Shown here in pieces: positions 17,884 through 27,086 of a stretch of 40,290 nucleotides of DNA; position 1 is the first letter of the stretch, and the number at the start of each line of letters is the position of its first letter. The position numbers and the translations under genes are program-made. The stretch spans positions 1 through 40,290 of the forward strand of contig JASFMY010000050.1 of NCBI GenBank assembly GCA_050117315.1. Direction: 5' to 3'. Under the pieces are notes generated by a model that ran no database searches, had not been told where the DNA came from, and worked only from the letters and a program-made list of their open reading frames with translations. The DNA comes from JANQIV01 sp050117315 (GTDB lineage Bacteria; Bacteroidota; Ignavibacteria; Ignavibacteriales; Melioribacteraceae).

Positions 17884-18762
17884 ATGAATAAAACTTACGA
17901 AAAAGAAAGCTACAAGTCTCACGAAAAACACATTGACGAAATTGAAGATAGGTTAGTACGCTTAGAAAAACAAAATTCAATTGATTATTGGAGACATAAC
18001 AGGATGTATAGCCTTATATTGCCATTATTAAAAGATAAACACAGATGGCTTACAGTTGGAGATGGGATAGGTACAGATGCAAATTGGTTGATAAAAAAAG
18101 GCATGGACGTTACAGCTTCTGATATTTCTGATACAATTCTCAAAAAGGCTCAAGAAAAGAATTATATTTCGAAATACAGTAAGGAAAATGCTGAAAATAT
18201 CAACTTTAAAGATAATGCATTTGATTATGTTTTGTGTAAAGAAGCGTATCATCATTTCCCTAGGCCATATATTGCTGTTTATGAAATGCTTAGAGTTTCT
18301 AAAAAAGCTATTGTTTTAATAGAACCTATTGACATTGGAATAGAAATGCCTATACTTGTTTTTTTTAAGAATGTATTAGACAAAATTTCCCCTAAATTAA
18401 TTAATAAAATATGGAAAAATCGTTTCTCTTTTGAGACAGTGGGAAACTACGTATATAAGACATCTGAAAGAGAAATTGAAAAAATTGCCATGGGTATTAA
18501 TTTACCTTATATTGCATTCAAAGGAATAAATGATTACCACTCAACATCATTGGATTTGTCCTTACCACCAAATAATAATAAAGTATTTAAAAAAGTAAGA
18601 ACCAAAATTAGACGTAGAAATTTTTTATGTCATATAGGACTAATTCCATATCAATTGCTTGTATCTATTATTTTTAAGGAAGAACCATCCATGAAAATAA
18701 TACAATCCCTTAAAGATGGAGGATATAAGCTAATAAAATTAAAAAGGAATCCATACATATAA
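17884..18762 (+). CDS. Class I SAM-dependent methyltransferase
   Basis: In this 292-residue protein the SAM fold occupies about 45-165: motif I is LTVGDGIGTDANWLIKKG (about 56-73), the acidic end of strand 2 is VTASDIS, and the post-I segment FDYVLCKEAYHHFPRPYIAV (about 113-132) matches the Methyltransf_11 type. The C-terminal third is basic and AT-rich (KKVRTKIRRRNFL) and gives no substrate clue; such enzymes often act on sugars, lipids or small molecules. There is no ribosome binding site. Base composition is more AT-rich than its neighbours, and it lies alone on the plus strand between two attC-like structures, all consistent with a transferred cassette gene. Confidence 0.85.
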   Translation: MNKTYEKESYKSHEKHIDEIEDRLVRLEKQNSIDYWRHNRMYSLILPLLKDKHRWLTVGDGIGTDANWLIKKGMDVTASDISDTILKKAQEKNYISKYSKENAENINFKDNAFDYVLCKEAYHHFPRPYIAVYEMLRVSKKAIVLIEPIDIGIEMPILVFFKNVLDKISPKLINKIWKNRFSFETVGNYVYKTSEREIEKIAMGINLPYIAFKGINDYHSTSLDLSLPPNNNKVFKKVRTKIRRRNFLCHIGLIPYQLLVSIIFKEEPSMKIIQSLKDGGYKLIKLKRNPYI

Positions 18763-18892
18763 CATTTTGTATAAGTAATGGCAGGGAAAGTACTAAATAT
18801 CAAGTTCTGTAGCCCTCTCAAACTTCATCACGAGTTGAAAGGTAACTGCCACGCAATCTGGGCCACTATTCATACAATTTACCGATATGGGC
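18758..18892 (+). repeat. attC-like structured site downstream of methyltransferase gene
   Basis: TTGTAT (18767-18772), six bases, TGGC (18779-18782) on the left mirrors GCCA (18862-18865), six bases, ATACAA (18872-18877) on the right. The equal spacers produce two paired boxes around an unpaired centre, as in attC. The outermost pair would be ATAAC (overlapping the stop codon) with GATAT at about 18884-18888, one base from GTTAT. An alternative stem AACTGCC/GGCAGTT uses 18844-18850 and 18890-18896. Confidence 0.45.
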
Positions 18893-19043
18893 AGTTTAAT
18901 GGATTTAGATATAATATAGATTAGCAATGAAACAAATTGATTTATTTCATCCGCGAGTTTTTGATGACCAATAATGGGCAGAAGGTTATTATAAACGAAG
19001 TAGAAAGAGTATATTCAAGAAAATTTACTAACAGAAAGAATTT

Positions 19044-19961
19044 TTATTTTACACCTTTACCTACAGGAATTTTCAACATGTATGTCTTTCCCGATTTATT
19101 GGTCAGCTTATTTTCGCGGAGCCATGGGTTAAATGTCTTTAAAATTTTATAATTGATGTCATATCTTTCTGCAAAGTCAGCCCAATGCTGAATTGAAGAC
19201 CTTACAAACACTTCTTTATAGTTTAATTCCGGATACAAGTCTTCACTTTCTAAATCGAATCCAAATTCTTCAGGATTGTTGTTGAGCATTTTAGCAGCTA
19301 CTATTCTGAAAATATACCGGGATGTTTCTTCACTTAAAACAATATAGTAGTAATTATCCGACTTTTGTCTTTCTATTTGTCTAGCCAACCCGCTTTCACC
19401 CATATTATAAGCCGCCGCCGCTAAAGTCCAGCTATTAAATTCTTTGAATAAATCTTTTAAATAACTGCAGGCAGCCTCGGTAGCTTTTTCAACATTGAAT
19501 CTTTCATCTACCTCGCCGGTAATCTCAAGCCCGTATTTCTTGCCGGTTGATTTCATAAACTGCCAAAATCCGGTTGCTCCTTTCGGCGATACAACATTTT
19601 CAAGGTTGCTTTCGGCCACGCATAAATATTTAAAATCATCAGGCACATCGTTTTTTTCAAGGATGGGTTCTATAATAGGAAACCACCTGTTTGCTCTTTT
19701 TAGATATAAAAGCATGCTGGAATGCCAGTAAGTGTTTGCAATTAATTCCCTGTCTAATCTTTCCTTAACTTCAAAATTTTCAAGCGGCATTCTCTCCCCG
19801 GCAAAAAAAGCTTCATCCGGGATTTTCGGCGCCGTAATTTTATATTCATGCTGGAATTTCTTTTCACTATTACTTACGTTTTGGATAGAAGGGGCTAAAC
19901 TTAATCCTGTTACTATTGCTATAATTATTAAAAGAACGGCAAAAAATTTTGATACACTCAT
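19044..19961 (-). CDS. Lytic transglycosylase, MltD-like catalytic domain
   Basis: An N-terminal hydrophobic segment at 5-24 directs this 305-residue protein to or across the inner membrane. The SLT goose-lysozyme-type domain lies at about 95-220: catalytic E117 in VAESNLENVVSPKGATGFWQF, then GLEI and AACSYLKDL, then TLAAAAYNMGESGLARQI. It cleaves peptidoglycan to 1,6-anhydromuropeptides. E. coli MltD has LysM repeats at its end; here only about 60 residues follow, perhaps one degenerate LysM-like unit (YDINYKILKTFNPWL). It follows the PagL-like gene by 20 bp, which suggests a small envelope-remodelling operon. Confidence 0.9.
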   Translation of the reverse strand: MSVSKFFAVLLIIIAIVTGLSLAPSIQNVSNSEKKFQHEYKITAPKIPDEAFFAGERMPLENFEVKERLDRELIANTYWHSSMLLYLKRANRWFPIIEPILEKNDVPDDFKYLCVAESNLENVVSPKGATGFWQFMKSTGKKYGLEITGEVDERFNVEKATEAACSYLKDLFKEFNSWTLAAAAYNMGESGLARQIERQKSDNYYYIVLSEETSRYIFRIVAAKMLNNNPEEFGFDLESEDLYPELNYKEVFVRSSIQHWADFAERYDINYKILKTFNPWLRENKLTNKSGKTYMLKIPVGKGVK

Positions 19962-19981
19962 TTATTTTCTTCCCTTTATAA

Positions 19982-20452
19982 TCATTCTATAGGGACAATA
20001 ATTGTAATATTTAAGCTTTCCGCACCGGGATTAACAGAACCAAAGCCGTTTGATATATGTCCACCGCTGAAAGCAATTCTCATATTATTATCCAATAAAT
20101 ATGAAATTTCCCATTTACTTCTGTATTCAATAATAAAACCAAGTTCTTTACTATTCCCCCTAAAATAAAGCCCGGGAGAAAAGAAAGAAGCAAGTTCCAG
20201 TCTGTCGGTTAATTCCAGTACTACCGCAAGGCCGCCGAAAAAGTATGAGCCCAGGTCAGTATTAACCATAAAACCGCCGAATGGATGGAAAAAAGCTCCT
20301 TCGTTTATTCTTCTGTATTCAACACTAAATTCAAACGATCCCGGTTTATTGTGAACAAAATCAAATAATCCCCCGGAAAAAGCTAAATAGTTTTTTTTCT
20401 CACCAGCAATCAACGAGGTAAATAATAAAAAGCAGATAATAACTTTTCGCAT
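19982..20452 (-). CDS. pagL: Acyloxyacyl hydrolase, PagL-like lipid A 3-O-deacylase
   Basis: In this 156-residue protein a signal peptide (about 1-17, ending SLIAG) leads into alternating beta strands typical of an eight-stranded outer-membrane barrel. The PagL catalytic set is visible at the end: H132 and S134 in GGHISNG and E145 in NPGAES, in the right order and spacing, with a C-terminal strand. PagL removes the 3-linked acyl chain of lipid A and changes its immunological and permeability properties. The symbol is by motif, as overall similarity to proteobacterial PagL is modest. It is transcribed with the lytic transglycosylase. Confidence 0.85.
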   Translation of the reverse strand: MRKVIICFLLFTSLIAGEKKNYLAFSGGLFDFVHNKPGSFEFSVEYRRINEGAFFHPFGGFMVNTDLGSYFFGGLAVVLELTDRLELASFFSPGLYFRGNSKELGFIIEYRSKWEISYLLDNNMRIAFSGGHISNGFGSVNPGAESLNITIIVPIE

Positions 20453-20541
20453 AAGTTTTTTTGCTTTAATATTAAGCGCAAATATGCGAAAAACATATAA
20501 AACATATTAGTAAAAATATTTGATCATAATATTATTTATAC

Positions 20542-20565
20542 GGCCTGCCTTGTTTAAGACAGGCC
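20542..20565 (-). terminator. Hairpin terminator of the efflux operon
   Basis: GGCCTGCCTT (20542-20551) and AAGACAGGCC (20556-20565) pair over 10 bp with one G:U-type mismatch around a 4-base loop. The hairpin lies 10 bp beyond the RND stop codon; only an AT-rich tract, not a pure T-run, follows on the minus strand. Confidence 0.6.
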
Positions 20566-20575
20566 AACGAAATAT

Positions 20576-23500
20576 TTACGAGATATTTGTCGGTGTGTAA
20601 ATTTTATAAAGTACCGGCACAACAACCAGCGTAAGTATCGTTGAAACTAACAGACCGCCTATTATAGTCCAACCCATTGGAGCCCAAAGGGTCCCCCCAC
20701 CTAAAGTTAAAGGCACCAAACCGCCTACAGTAGTTGCCGTTGTTAAAATTATCGGAATAAATCTAGTTTCCCCGGCTATCTTTAATGCTTCTAAAATCTC
20801 TTTTCCTTCCCTGCGAAGCTGATTTGTACAATCAACTAACAGTATTGAGTTATTTACAACTATTCCCACCAAACTTGTTATGCCCACAAAGGCAGTAAAC
20901 GAGAATGAATAACCGGTAATAAAAAGAGCAAGAACCGAACCAACTATTGCAAGTGGTATTGCCGAGTATACAATCAGCGGCTGCGAGTAGGATTTGAATT
21001 GAAGAACAAGCACTCCGAATATTCCAACCATTGCAATAATAATTGCCTGCAGCATTCCGCCGAATGATTCTTGTCTACTTTCCAGCTCGCCCGCAGCATA
21101 ATAATTATAACCCCGCGGCCAATCGTAATTTTTAAGTTTATTTAGTATTTTTTTTGTTACTGCATTAACAGAATATCCGCTTATCACGTCGGAAGTAATA
21201 GTTACATTTCTTTCCAAATTGTAGTGATTTATTTTCATCGGACTGCTTTCAAATTGAAGGGAAGCAACCTGCTTTAACGGCACCTGTGATCCGTTGACTG
21301 AAGATATATACACTTTATCAAAATCTTCCAGAACTGTTTTTTTATTTACAGGTAAACGCAAAATTATATTATATTCTTTTCCTTCTTCGTCCCTATATTT
21401 TGAAATATTTAACCCGGCAACCGCAGCTCTTACCGTTTTATCAATCTCAGCGATTTGCACCCCAAGCATTCCGGCTTTGGCTCGATTAATATTAACTCTT
21501 AAGTCTGTTTTGGATGTACCAAGCGGATTATTAATATTAACAGTTCCTTCACTTGATTCAAACATATCTTCAACATCTTTTGATATTTTTTTCAATACAT
21601 CGAGGTTTTCACCTATTATTCTTATTTCTATAGGAGCTGCGACGGGCGGACCCTGTTCAAATTCTTTAACTTCAATTTTGGCACCCTGATAGGAATCAAA
21701 CTCGTTTCTCAAATCGTTAATCACACTGTCGAAAATCTCACGGTCCCGCGTATTCAATTCAACAAAAAGCATTGCAAAATTTTGTTTTTCATAACTTTGC
21801 ACCATGTTGTAATATACCCTAGGGTTGCCGTGCCCTACATTAGCTGCATACAAACTCACGAAATCATTTTTATTTAATGATTTTTCAACTTCGCGTACAA
21901 CTTTATCCGTATAATCAAGGCTTGTGCCTTCCGGTGTTTGAACGTTAATTAAAAACATCTCTTTTTCAGCTTTCGGGAAAAAGCTTACTCCCACTACCGG
22001 GAAAAGAGTTAAACTGGCAAAGAATACAATTACAGAAATAACAACGACGGTTTTGGGTTTTGACAAAGCAACATCCAGTGTCCTGCGGTATTTTGTTTCT
22101 ATTAACCTATTCAAGGCTTTTCTCAACCGGCTTTCTTTGCCGTTATCTTTAGATTCGATTTTAATAAATTTGCTCGATAGATACGGTGTTAATGTCAAAG
22201 ATAAAAGCAAGGAAGCGGTTAAAGTAAATACAACCGTTAAAGGCATACTGCGGATAAAATCGCCGGTAACATTCTGCATCATTATAATCGGAACGAAAGC
22301 CAGGAGTGTTGTTAAAGTTGAGCTAACTATAGCCCAGGCAATTTGTGAGGTCCCTTTTACCGCCGCTTCAAAAGCATTATATCCGAGCTTCATAAACCTT
22401 GCAATATTTTCGGTAACAACAATTGCATTATCAACCAAAAGTCCCAGTGCAATTACAAGCCCGACAATTGACATTTGCTGCAGCCCGTAACCGCTAAAAT
22501 CAAGCGCTCCTACGCCGATAAATATTGAAAATGGTATTACAAGCATTACGATAATTGATGCCCTAAATCCTACCGCCAGCAGGACAACAATGCCTACTAA
22601 AACCAGCCCCTGGAGCATATTGCTGAAAAAATTATTCAGCCTATAGGATACGGAATTCGTTTGGTCGAATACAACTTCTATTTCCATGTTTTCAGGAAGT
22701 GATGCTTCAAATTCGGCTAATTCCTTCTTCAACCCGTCAGTTACATCATAAATGTTTGTTCCTTCTTTTTGAGTTGCAGTTATAAAAACAGCACGCTCCC
22801 CGTTTACTCTTCCGAGATACTGTTTATCTTCGTAATCAAGCTTTACGTCCGCAATATTTTTCAGGTAGATAATACTTTCATTTTTCGCATCTATAATTGT
22901 ATTTTCCACCTCTTCAATTGAGGCATATGAGCCGCTGGTCTTTACGTTATATCTTTTTGAGTTCAAATCGATATGCCCACCCGGTATATTGGTGTTATTT
23001 GATTGAATCATACCGATCACCTGGTTCAACGGTATATTAAGCTCTGCAATCCGTTCCAGGTCAAGTGATATCCTCAACTCCTGTTCAGGGAAGGCCCATG
23101 TTCTTATTTTTTTAATCCCAGCCACCTTGTCAAATTTCTTTTCCAGTCTATCTGCTTCTTTTTCCAGCTCGCGGTAGTCTGCAGTTTCGGAAACAATCCC
23201 AAGCTGTAAAATGTTTACATCCGAAACTGACCATTTAATAAGCTCAAGCCTTGATATTTCAGAAGGCAGTTCGTTTCTAATGCTGTTAACTTTTTGAACT
23301 ACGTCCGAATATTTATCATCCGGGTCATTTCCCGCTAAAAACTCTACTTGGATAATTGTTAGCCCGTCTGAAGCGTTTGTTTTAATTTCCTTTATATCTT
23401 CCAGTTCATTAACTACTTCTTCAATCGGGTCAACCACCAGTTCTTCAAGGTCTACCGGATTAGCGCCCGGAAATACAATAATAATACTAACTCCCGGCGG

Positions 23501-23623
23501 CGACACTTGAGGATCTTCCGAACGCGGCATAGTAAAAAACGATACCAACCCCGTCAGCACTAAAAGTGCAACAGCAATAATAGTGAACTGGTGATTCTCT
23601 ATAGAAAATTTTGGTAATGTCAT
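20576..23623 (-). CDS. RND efflux pump inner-membrane transporter (HAE-1 type)
   Basis: The 1015-residue protein has the two-fold RND plan: a membrane helix at 12-31, a periplasmic loop at about 35-335, six helices around 336-560, a second periplasmic loop and a final helix set. In helix 4 the usual proton-relay DD is D398-N399 (GLLVDNAIVVTENI), a variant found in some branches. The family motif SEDPQVSPPG follows the first helix. It exports drugs, solvents or toxic lipids by proton antiport in a tripartite complex with the periplasmic adaptor and TolC-like protein encoded upstream. AAGGA precedes the ATG; the gap to the adaptor gene is 11 bp. Confidence 0.94.
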   Translation of the reverse strand: MTLPKFSIENHQFTIIAVALLVLTGLVSFFTMPRSEDPQVSPPGVSIIIVFPGANPVDLEELVVDPIEEVVNELEDIKEIKTNASDGLTIIQVEFLAGNDPDDKYSDVVQKVNSIRNELPSEISRLELIKWSVSDVNILQLGIVSETADYRELEKEADRLEKKFDKVAGIKKIRTWAFPEQELRISLDLERIAELNIPLNQVIGMIQSNNTNIPGGHIDLNSKRYNVKTSGSYASIEEVENTIIDAKNESIIYLKNIADVKLDYEDKQYLGRVNGERAVFITATQKEGTNIYDVTDGLKKELAEFEASLPENMEIEVVFDQTNSVSYRLNNFFSNMLQGLVLVGIVVLLAVGFRASIIVMLVIPFSIFIGVGALDFSGYGLQQMSIVGLVIALGLLVDNAIVVTENIARFMKLGYNAFEAAVKGTSQIAWAIVSSTLTTLLAFVPIIMMQNVTGDFIRSMPLTVVFTLTASLLLSLTLTPYLSSKFIKIESKDNGKESRLRKALNRLIETKYRRTLDVALSKPKTVVVISVIVFFASLTLFPVVGVSFFPKAEKEMFLINVQTPEGTSLDYTDKVVREVEKSLNKNDFVSLYAANVGHGNPRVYYNMVQSYEKQNFAMLFVELNTRDREIFDSVINDLRNEFDSYQGAKIEVKEFEQGPPVAAPIEIRIIGENLDVLKKISKDVEDMFESSEGTVNINNPLGTSKTDLRVNINRAKAGMLGVQIAEIDKTVRAAVAGLNISKYRDEEGKEYNIILRLPVNKKTVLEDFDKVYISSVNGSQVPLKQVASLQFESSPMKINHYNLERNVTITSDVISGYSVNAVTKKILNKLKNYDWPRGYNYYAAGELESRQESFGGMLQAIIIAMVGIFGVLVLQFKSYSQPLIVYSAIPLAIVGSVLALFITGYSFSFTAFVGITSLVGIVVNNSILLVDCTNQLRREGKEILEALKIAGETRFIPIILTTATTVGGLVPLTLGGGTLWAPMGWTIIGGLLVSTILTLVVVPVLYKIYTPTNIS

Positions 23624-23634
23624 CTTATCGTTCC

Positions 23635-24681
23635 TTATCTATTCACTACTTGAACTAAAACATTATTTGACAAATATGCCGACCCGTCGATTATAACTTC
23701 GCCGATGTTGTTTTTATCGGCATCAACAGCAGCAAATTCCTGTGTAATATGTCTAACTTTTACCGGCAATTTCTTTGCCCTGCTGTTTTCAACAGTATAA
23801 ATAAAAGCATCGGTATTATTGGCTTCAACCAATGCATCGTAGGGCACCATCAAGTAAGACTTTCTGTCGGAAGGATAAATTTCAACTTTTGCTACAAAAC
23901 CAGAAACCAGTTTGTATTCATTAAGAGTAATAACTAATTCAACTTCGTAAGTGCCGTTGTAAGGATTGGCAAATTCGCCTACCTCATTTACAAGCGCTTC
24001 AAATTCAACTCCGGGGTATGCATCAAAAGTTACTTTTGCAGCATCTCCGATTTTTAACTTGATTATATCTTTATCCGTAACTCCTACCTTTACTTTCCAG
24101 CCTTTGCCATTAATTCCGAATAAAAATATAGGTTTACCCTGGCCAACCAGTTCATTCTCTTCAACGAATTTTGCAAGAATCTTTCCGTCTGCCGGAGCAA
24201 CTATTTTTGAATACTGGAGATTGAATTCAGCAATTTCAAGATTCGACAACGCAACATTATAGCTTGTCTCCGCATCCTGCAATTGTTCAAGTGTTGCCAC
24301 TTCATCATCGTAAAGTTTTTTTACCCTTTCGTAATCCCGTTTTGCTTTATCAAGCCCGTCTTTTGCCTGGTTAAATCTGGCCTTTATTTCTTTTAAGTCA
24401 AGCACTGCAAGTACCTGTCCTTTATCAACGGACTGACCTTCCCTTACTTTTATATCGTTTATTATTCCGCCGGTTTTAAAGGAAAGCTTGGTTTCTGCAG
24501 TTGACGATATTTTGCCGCTTGTTTTAACAGGTAATGCAATTACTTCTTTGTTTACTTTTTGTGTTTTTACGTAAGTAATCTTTTCGCTGTTTTCTTTTGC
24601 TGCATTATCGCTGCAGCCAACAGCCAGTATAAAGATTAACAGTAAAGGCAATAATACTCTTATGATTTTTATGAATTTCAT
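23635..24681 (-). CDS. RND periplasmic adaptor (membrane fusion lipoprotein)
   Basis: From the ATG at 24681 the 348-residue product begins with a lipoprotein signal ending LAVGC (C23), so it is anchored to the inner membrane by lipid. A lipoyl/barrel-sandwich domain follows (GGIINDIKVREGQSVDKGQVLAVLD), then a coiled-coil hairpin (about 85-145, ARFNQAKDGLDKAKRDYERVKKL), the second lipoyl half (IVAPADGKILAKFVEENELV) and a beta-barrel domain. It couples the RND pump to the outer-membrane channel. An earlier ATG at 24693 directly follows the tolC stop, but GGGGATA in front of 24681 and the better signal peptide favour the later start. Confidence 0.93.
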   Translation of the reverse strand: MKFIKIIRVLLPLLLIFILAVGCSDNAAKENSEKITYVKTQKVNKEVIALPVKTSGKISSTAETKLSFKTGGIINDIKVREGQSVDKGQVLAVLDLKEIKARFNQAKDGLDKAKRDYERVKKLYDDEVATLEQLQDAETSYNVALSNLEIAEFNLQYSKIVAPADGKILAKFVEENELVGQGKPIFLFGINGKGWKVKVGVTDKDIIKLKIGDAAKVTFDAYPGVEFEALVNEVGEFANPYNGTYEVELVITLNEYKLVSGFVAKVEIYPSDRKSYLMVPYDALVEANNTDAFIYTVENSRAKKLPVKVRHITQEFAAVDADKNNIGEVIIDGSAYLSNNVLVQVVNR

Positions 24682-24693
24682 CTTATCCCCCAT

Positions 24694-26076
24694 TTAATTG
24701 ATCTTCTTTAATTTTTCATTGACCGGATATGCTGCGGTAACTTTTTCAAATTCGGCACACCTAATTAAATAATCATATTTAGTTACGATTTTATTTACTT
24801 CCGCTTGCGTTAGGCTTGTGCGTGAGTCAAGGTATTCTATCTGCGGCGCCATACCTTCTTTGTATTTTTTTGCCACAATCTCAAAAGATTTTTGCGAAGT
24901 TGTCAACCTGTCGTTGGCAGTAGTAATTGATTTCTTTGCTGCATCAAGATTATAATAAGCAGTGCGGACTTGCAGTTTTATCTGCTTAAGTACTTCGTTA
25001 AGTTTTGCTTCGTTTTCTTTTTTACTCCATTCAGCCTGTTCTACTTTTGCTTTATCCTGGAAGCCGTTAAAAATATTCCAGTTAAAAACAACCGAAGCCA
25101 TCCAGAAATCATCGTCGCTTGTGAAGTTATATTCCTCGCCCTGAAAGCCGTAATCGACAGCCAGTGAAACACCCGGCAGGTAACTTGATCTTGAAAGGCT
25201 TATATTATTTGACGATGCTTCGATAGCGGATTCGAGCTGTTTCAGTTCTTCTCGTTTATTGACGGCTGAATGTATGGATTCATCAAAATCAAAATTCCCT
25301 AGCTGTATAGATGCAACTTCCTTATCAATTTCTATTTCCGTTTCCAAATCTTTATTCAGCAGAAAATTAAAATATGCTTTGGCAAGTTTTTCATTATTTT
25401 CTGCATCTGCCAACTGTTGTTTAATGTCGCTAAGTTCAGCTTTAGCCCGGTAAACAACATCAACGGTTGATTTGTGATTTTTATAAAGGCTTTCGCTCAC
25501 TCTTAGGTTTTCTTTAAGAAGTTCTTCAGTTTTGTTAAAAAGCTCAACCACTTTTAATGTTTTTAAATAATTAAAATAAGCCGTTTTAATTTCAGCGATC
25601 AACTCACGGGCATAAATGTCCCTTTCGGCTTTTTGAATATCCTTTAAATTTTCTTTGATATTATAATTATATATAATCTTCGGCTGAAAGATAGGCTGTA
25701 TTAAGCTCACCTTTGTTTCATGTTCTTTTTCTCTTAAAAACATTACCTGCTCGTTCTGGATATTCGTCGGGTAAATATCCGAGCCTATTATTTGATTTAA
25801 TCCCGAGTAAATCGGGTTAACAATATCGCCAATCGGAATATCAATTGTTCTTCCCCCTCCTGCTCTTGTGTAACGTGCGTTGATTTCAACTGAAGGAAAA
25901 AACATTCCACGCGCTTGGTCCAAAGCAAAAATGCTCCTTTCAAAAGAAAATGTTTTTTGTTTTAAAGCAAGGTTATTCCGCAAACCTTCATTTATGTACT
26001 GTTCAAGAGTTTCTACTTGAGCGTTTACTGCAAAAGGCAATATTATAAACAGCAACACGGTTGCTACTCTTCGCAT
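24694..26076 (-). CDS. TolC-family outer-membrane efflux protein
   Basis: A signal peptide ends near VNAQ, and about 435 mature residues follow, the normal TolC length. Two tandem repeats of long helices separated by beta segments are visible, with heptad patterns in the QKAERDIYARELIAEIKTAYFNYLK and LKQIKLQVRTAYYNLDAAKKS regions. Three copies form the outer-membrane channel for the pump encoded downstream. The ATG at 26076 sits 6 bases after AGGGAG; an ATG two codons earlier abuts that site and is unlikely. A palindromic operator lies 34 bp upstream. Confidence 0.92.
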   Translation of the reverse strand: MRRVATVLLFIILPFAVNAQVETLEQYINEGLRNNLALKQKTFSFERSIFALDQARGMFFPSVEINARYTRAGGGRTIDIPIGDIVNPIYSGLNQIIGSDIYPTNIQNEQVMFLREKEHETKVSLIQPIFQPKIIYNYNIKENLKDIQKAERDIYARELIAEIKTAYFNYLKTLKVVELFNKTEELLKENLRVSESLYKNHKSTVDVVYRAKAELSDIKQQLADAENNEKLAKAYFNFLLNKDLETEIEIDKEVASIQLGNFDFDESIHSAVNKREELKQLESAIEASSNNISLSRSSYLPGVSLAVDYGFQGEEYNFTSDDDFWMASVVFNWNIFNGFQDKAKVEQAEWSKKENEAKLNEVLKQIKLQVRTAYYNLDAAKKSITTANDRLTTSQKSFEIVAKKYKEGMAPQIEYLDSRTSLTQAEVNKIVTKYDYLIRCAEFEKVTAAYPVNEKLKKIN

Positions 26077-26109
26077 TTTCATCTCCCTAGTTTTACTTTA
26101 ATTCATTAT

Positions 26110-26124
26110 ATGACTATAAGTCAT
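26110..26124. promoter_or_regulatory. Putative TetR operator before the efflux operon
   Basis: ATGACT and AGTCAT are perfect 6-bp arms around ATA. It lies between the tetR stop and the tolC start. The same ATGAC-N5-GTCAT pattern occurs upstream of tetR, which supports a shared repressor site. Confidence 0.6.
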
Positions 26125-26140
26125 TAGCCATCAAAAATTT

Positions 26141-26776
26141 TTATGCCCTCAAGGCCCTCCACGTAAATTCAAAGAAGTAATTGATTAACTCTTCTTCACT
26201 GACGCCGAAACCTTTATAAATCATTACGCCTTTCAGTTTGGCCAGCAGCAATATTCCCGTTGTTTCAGCCCAAAGGGTAAGAGCTGTTTTCATAGGGTCC
26301 AAGTCGCTTTTTAAGGATCCGTCTGAAATCCCTTCATTAATAATGTTAATAAACAATTCCATGCTTTTTTCTTTAACGGATATTACTTTACCCTCAGCTC
26401 TGTCTAATTTTTCCATCACAATTTTCTGTGTTTGATTTTGAAGGAAAGCATTATAATAATTTGGATATTTGCGGTTAAATTCAATAAATGCCTTCCCGAT
26501 TGCTTTGGTTTTGCATAAACCGTTTCCTTCAATTTCTACAGCCTTTTGAAAAAGATTATACAGAATATTGTTGCCTCGGTAAATAATTTCCAAGAACAAT
26601 TCATCTTTGCTTTCGAAGTACAAGTATAAAGTGCCTTTGCTTAATTCAGCCTGTTCCGCCACATCATCCATGGTCGATTTTTCAAACCCTTTGGAGAAAA
26701 AAACTTCTTCAGCAGCATCAATTATATCCAGCCTTCTTCTTTCTTTCTCTCTTTCTTTTCTTTCCGCGACTCCCAT
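26141..26776 (-). CDS. TetR/AcrR-family transcriptional repressor
   Basis: In this 211-residue protein (from the ATG at 26776) the helix-turn-helix lies at about 17-58: RRLDIIDAAEEVFFSKGFEKSTMDDVAEQAELSKGTLYLYFESKDEL, written here as one continuous family signature with TMDDVAEQAELSKGTLYLYF at its core. The C-terminal helical domain would bind a pump substrate. It is first in the tetR-tolC-adaptor-RND row and very probably represses it. Two matching palindromes flank it. A TTG 15 bases earlier is in frame, but GAGGAG (26784-26789) is placed for the ATG. Confidence 0.92.
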   Translation of the reverse strand: MGVAERKEREKERRRLDIIDAAEEVFFSKGFEKSTMDDVAEQAELSKGTLYLYFESKDELFLEIIYRGNNILYNLFQKAVEIEGNGLCKTKAIGKAFIEFNRKYPNYYNAFLQNQTQKIVMEKLDRAEGKVISVKEKSMELFINIINEGISDGSLKSDLDPMKTALTLWAETTGILLLAKLKGVMIYKGFGVSEEELINYFFEFTWRALRA

Positions 26777-26810
26777 CCTTAGACTCCTCAACTGGAATAA
26801 AGTTCACTTA

Positions 26811-26825
26811 ATGACTGGTGGTCAT
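26811..26825. promoter_or_regulatory. Putative TetR operator before tetR
   Basis: ATGAC, TGGTG, GTCAT: 5-bp arms identical to those at 26110-26124, 34 bp upstream of the tetR start. This suggests autoregulation. Confidence 0.6.
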
Positions 26826-27086
26826 TTTTTTCATTCAAACTTAATATCTTGTTTTTAATTTGTCAAGAGATTTTTTTGAATTAAAATTTGAAGTATACAG
26901 CCAAAGTTTAATTTGGGAAAATCAATGGTATGAACCTCGGGGCAATTCGTCGCTGCGAACCGAACCCTGTTCCGCCGCAACCTGCCCTCCGTATCCCGAT
27001 AAATCGTATAGGCGTCAACTTAACTATGAATGTAGTCTCCGGCGTCCCGATGATTAAATTCTTTTTATTGAGTGTAATCCAGCAAC

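Noticed and set aside
18937..19152. 71-codon plus-strand frame after the methyltransferase
   Set aside because: It overlaps the conserved end of the lytic transglycosylase gene and has no ribosome binding site or conserved features.
21294..22490. Plus-strand frames of 131 and 145 codons opposite the RND gene
   Set aside because: Antisense shadows of a strongly conserved coding sequence.
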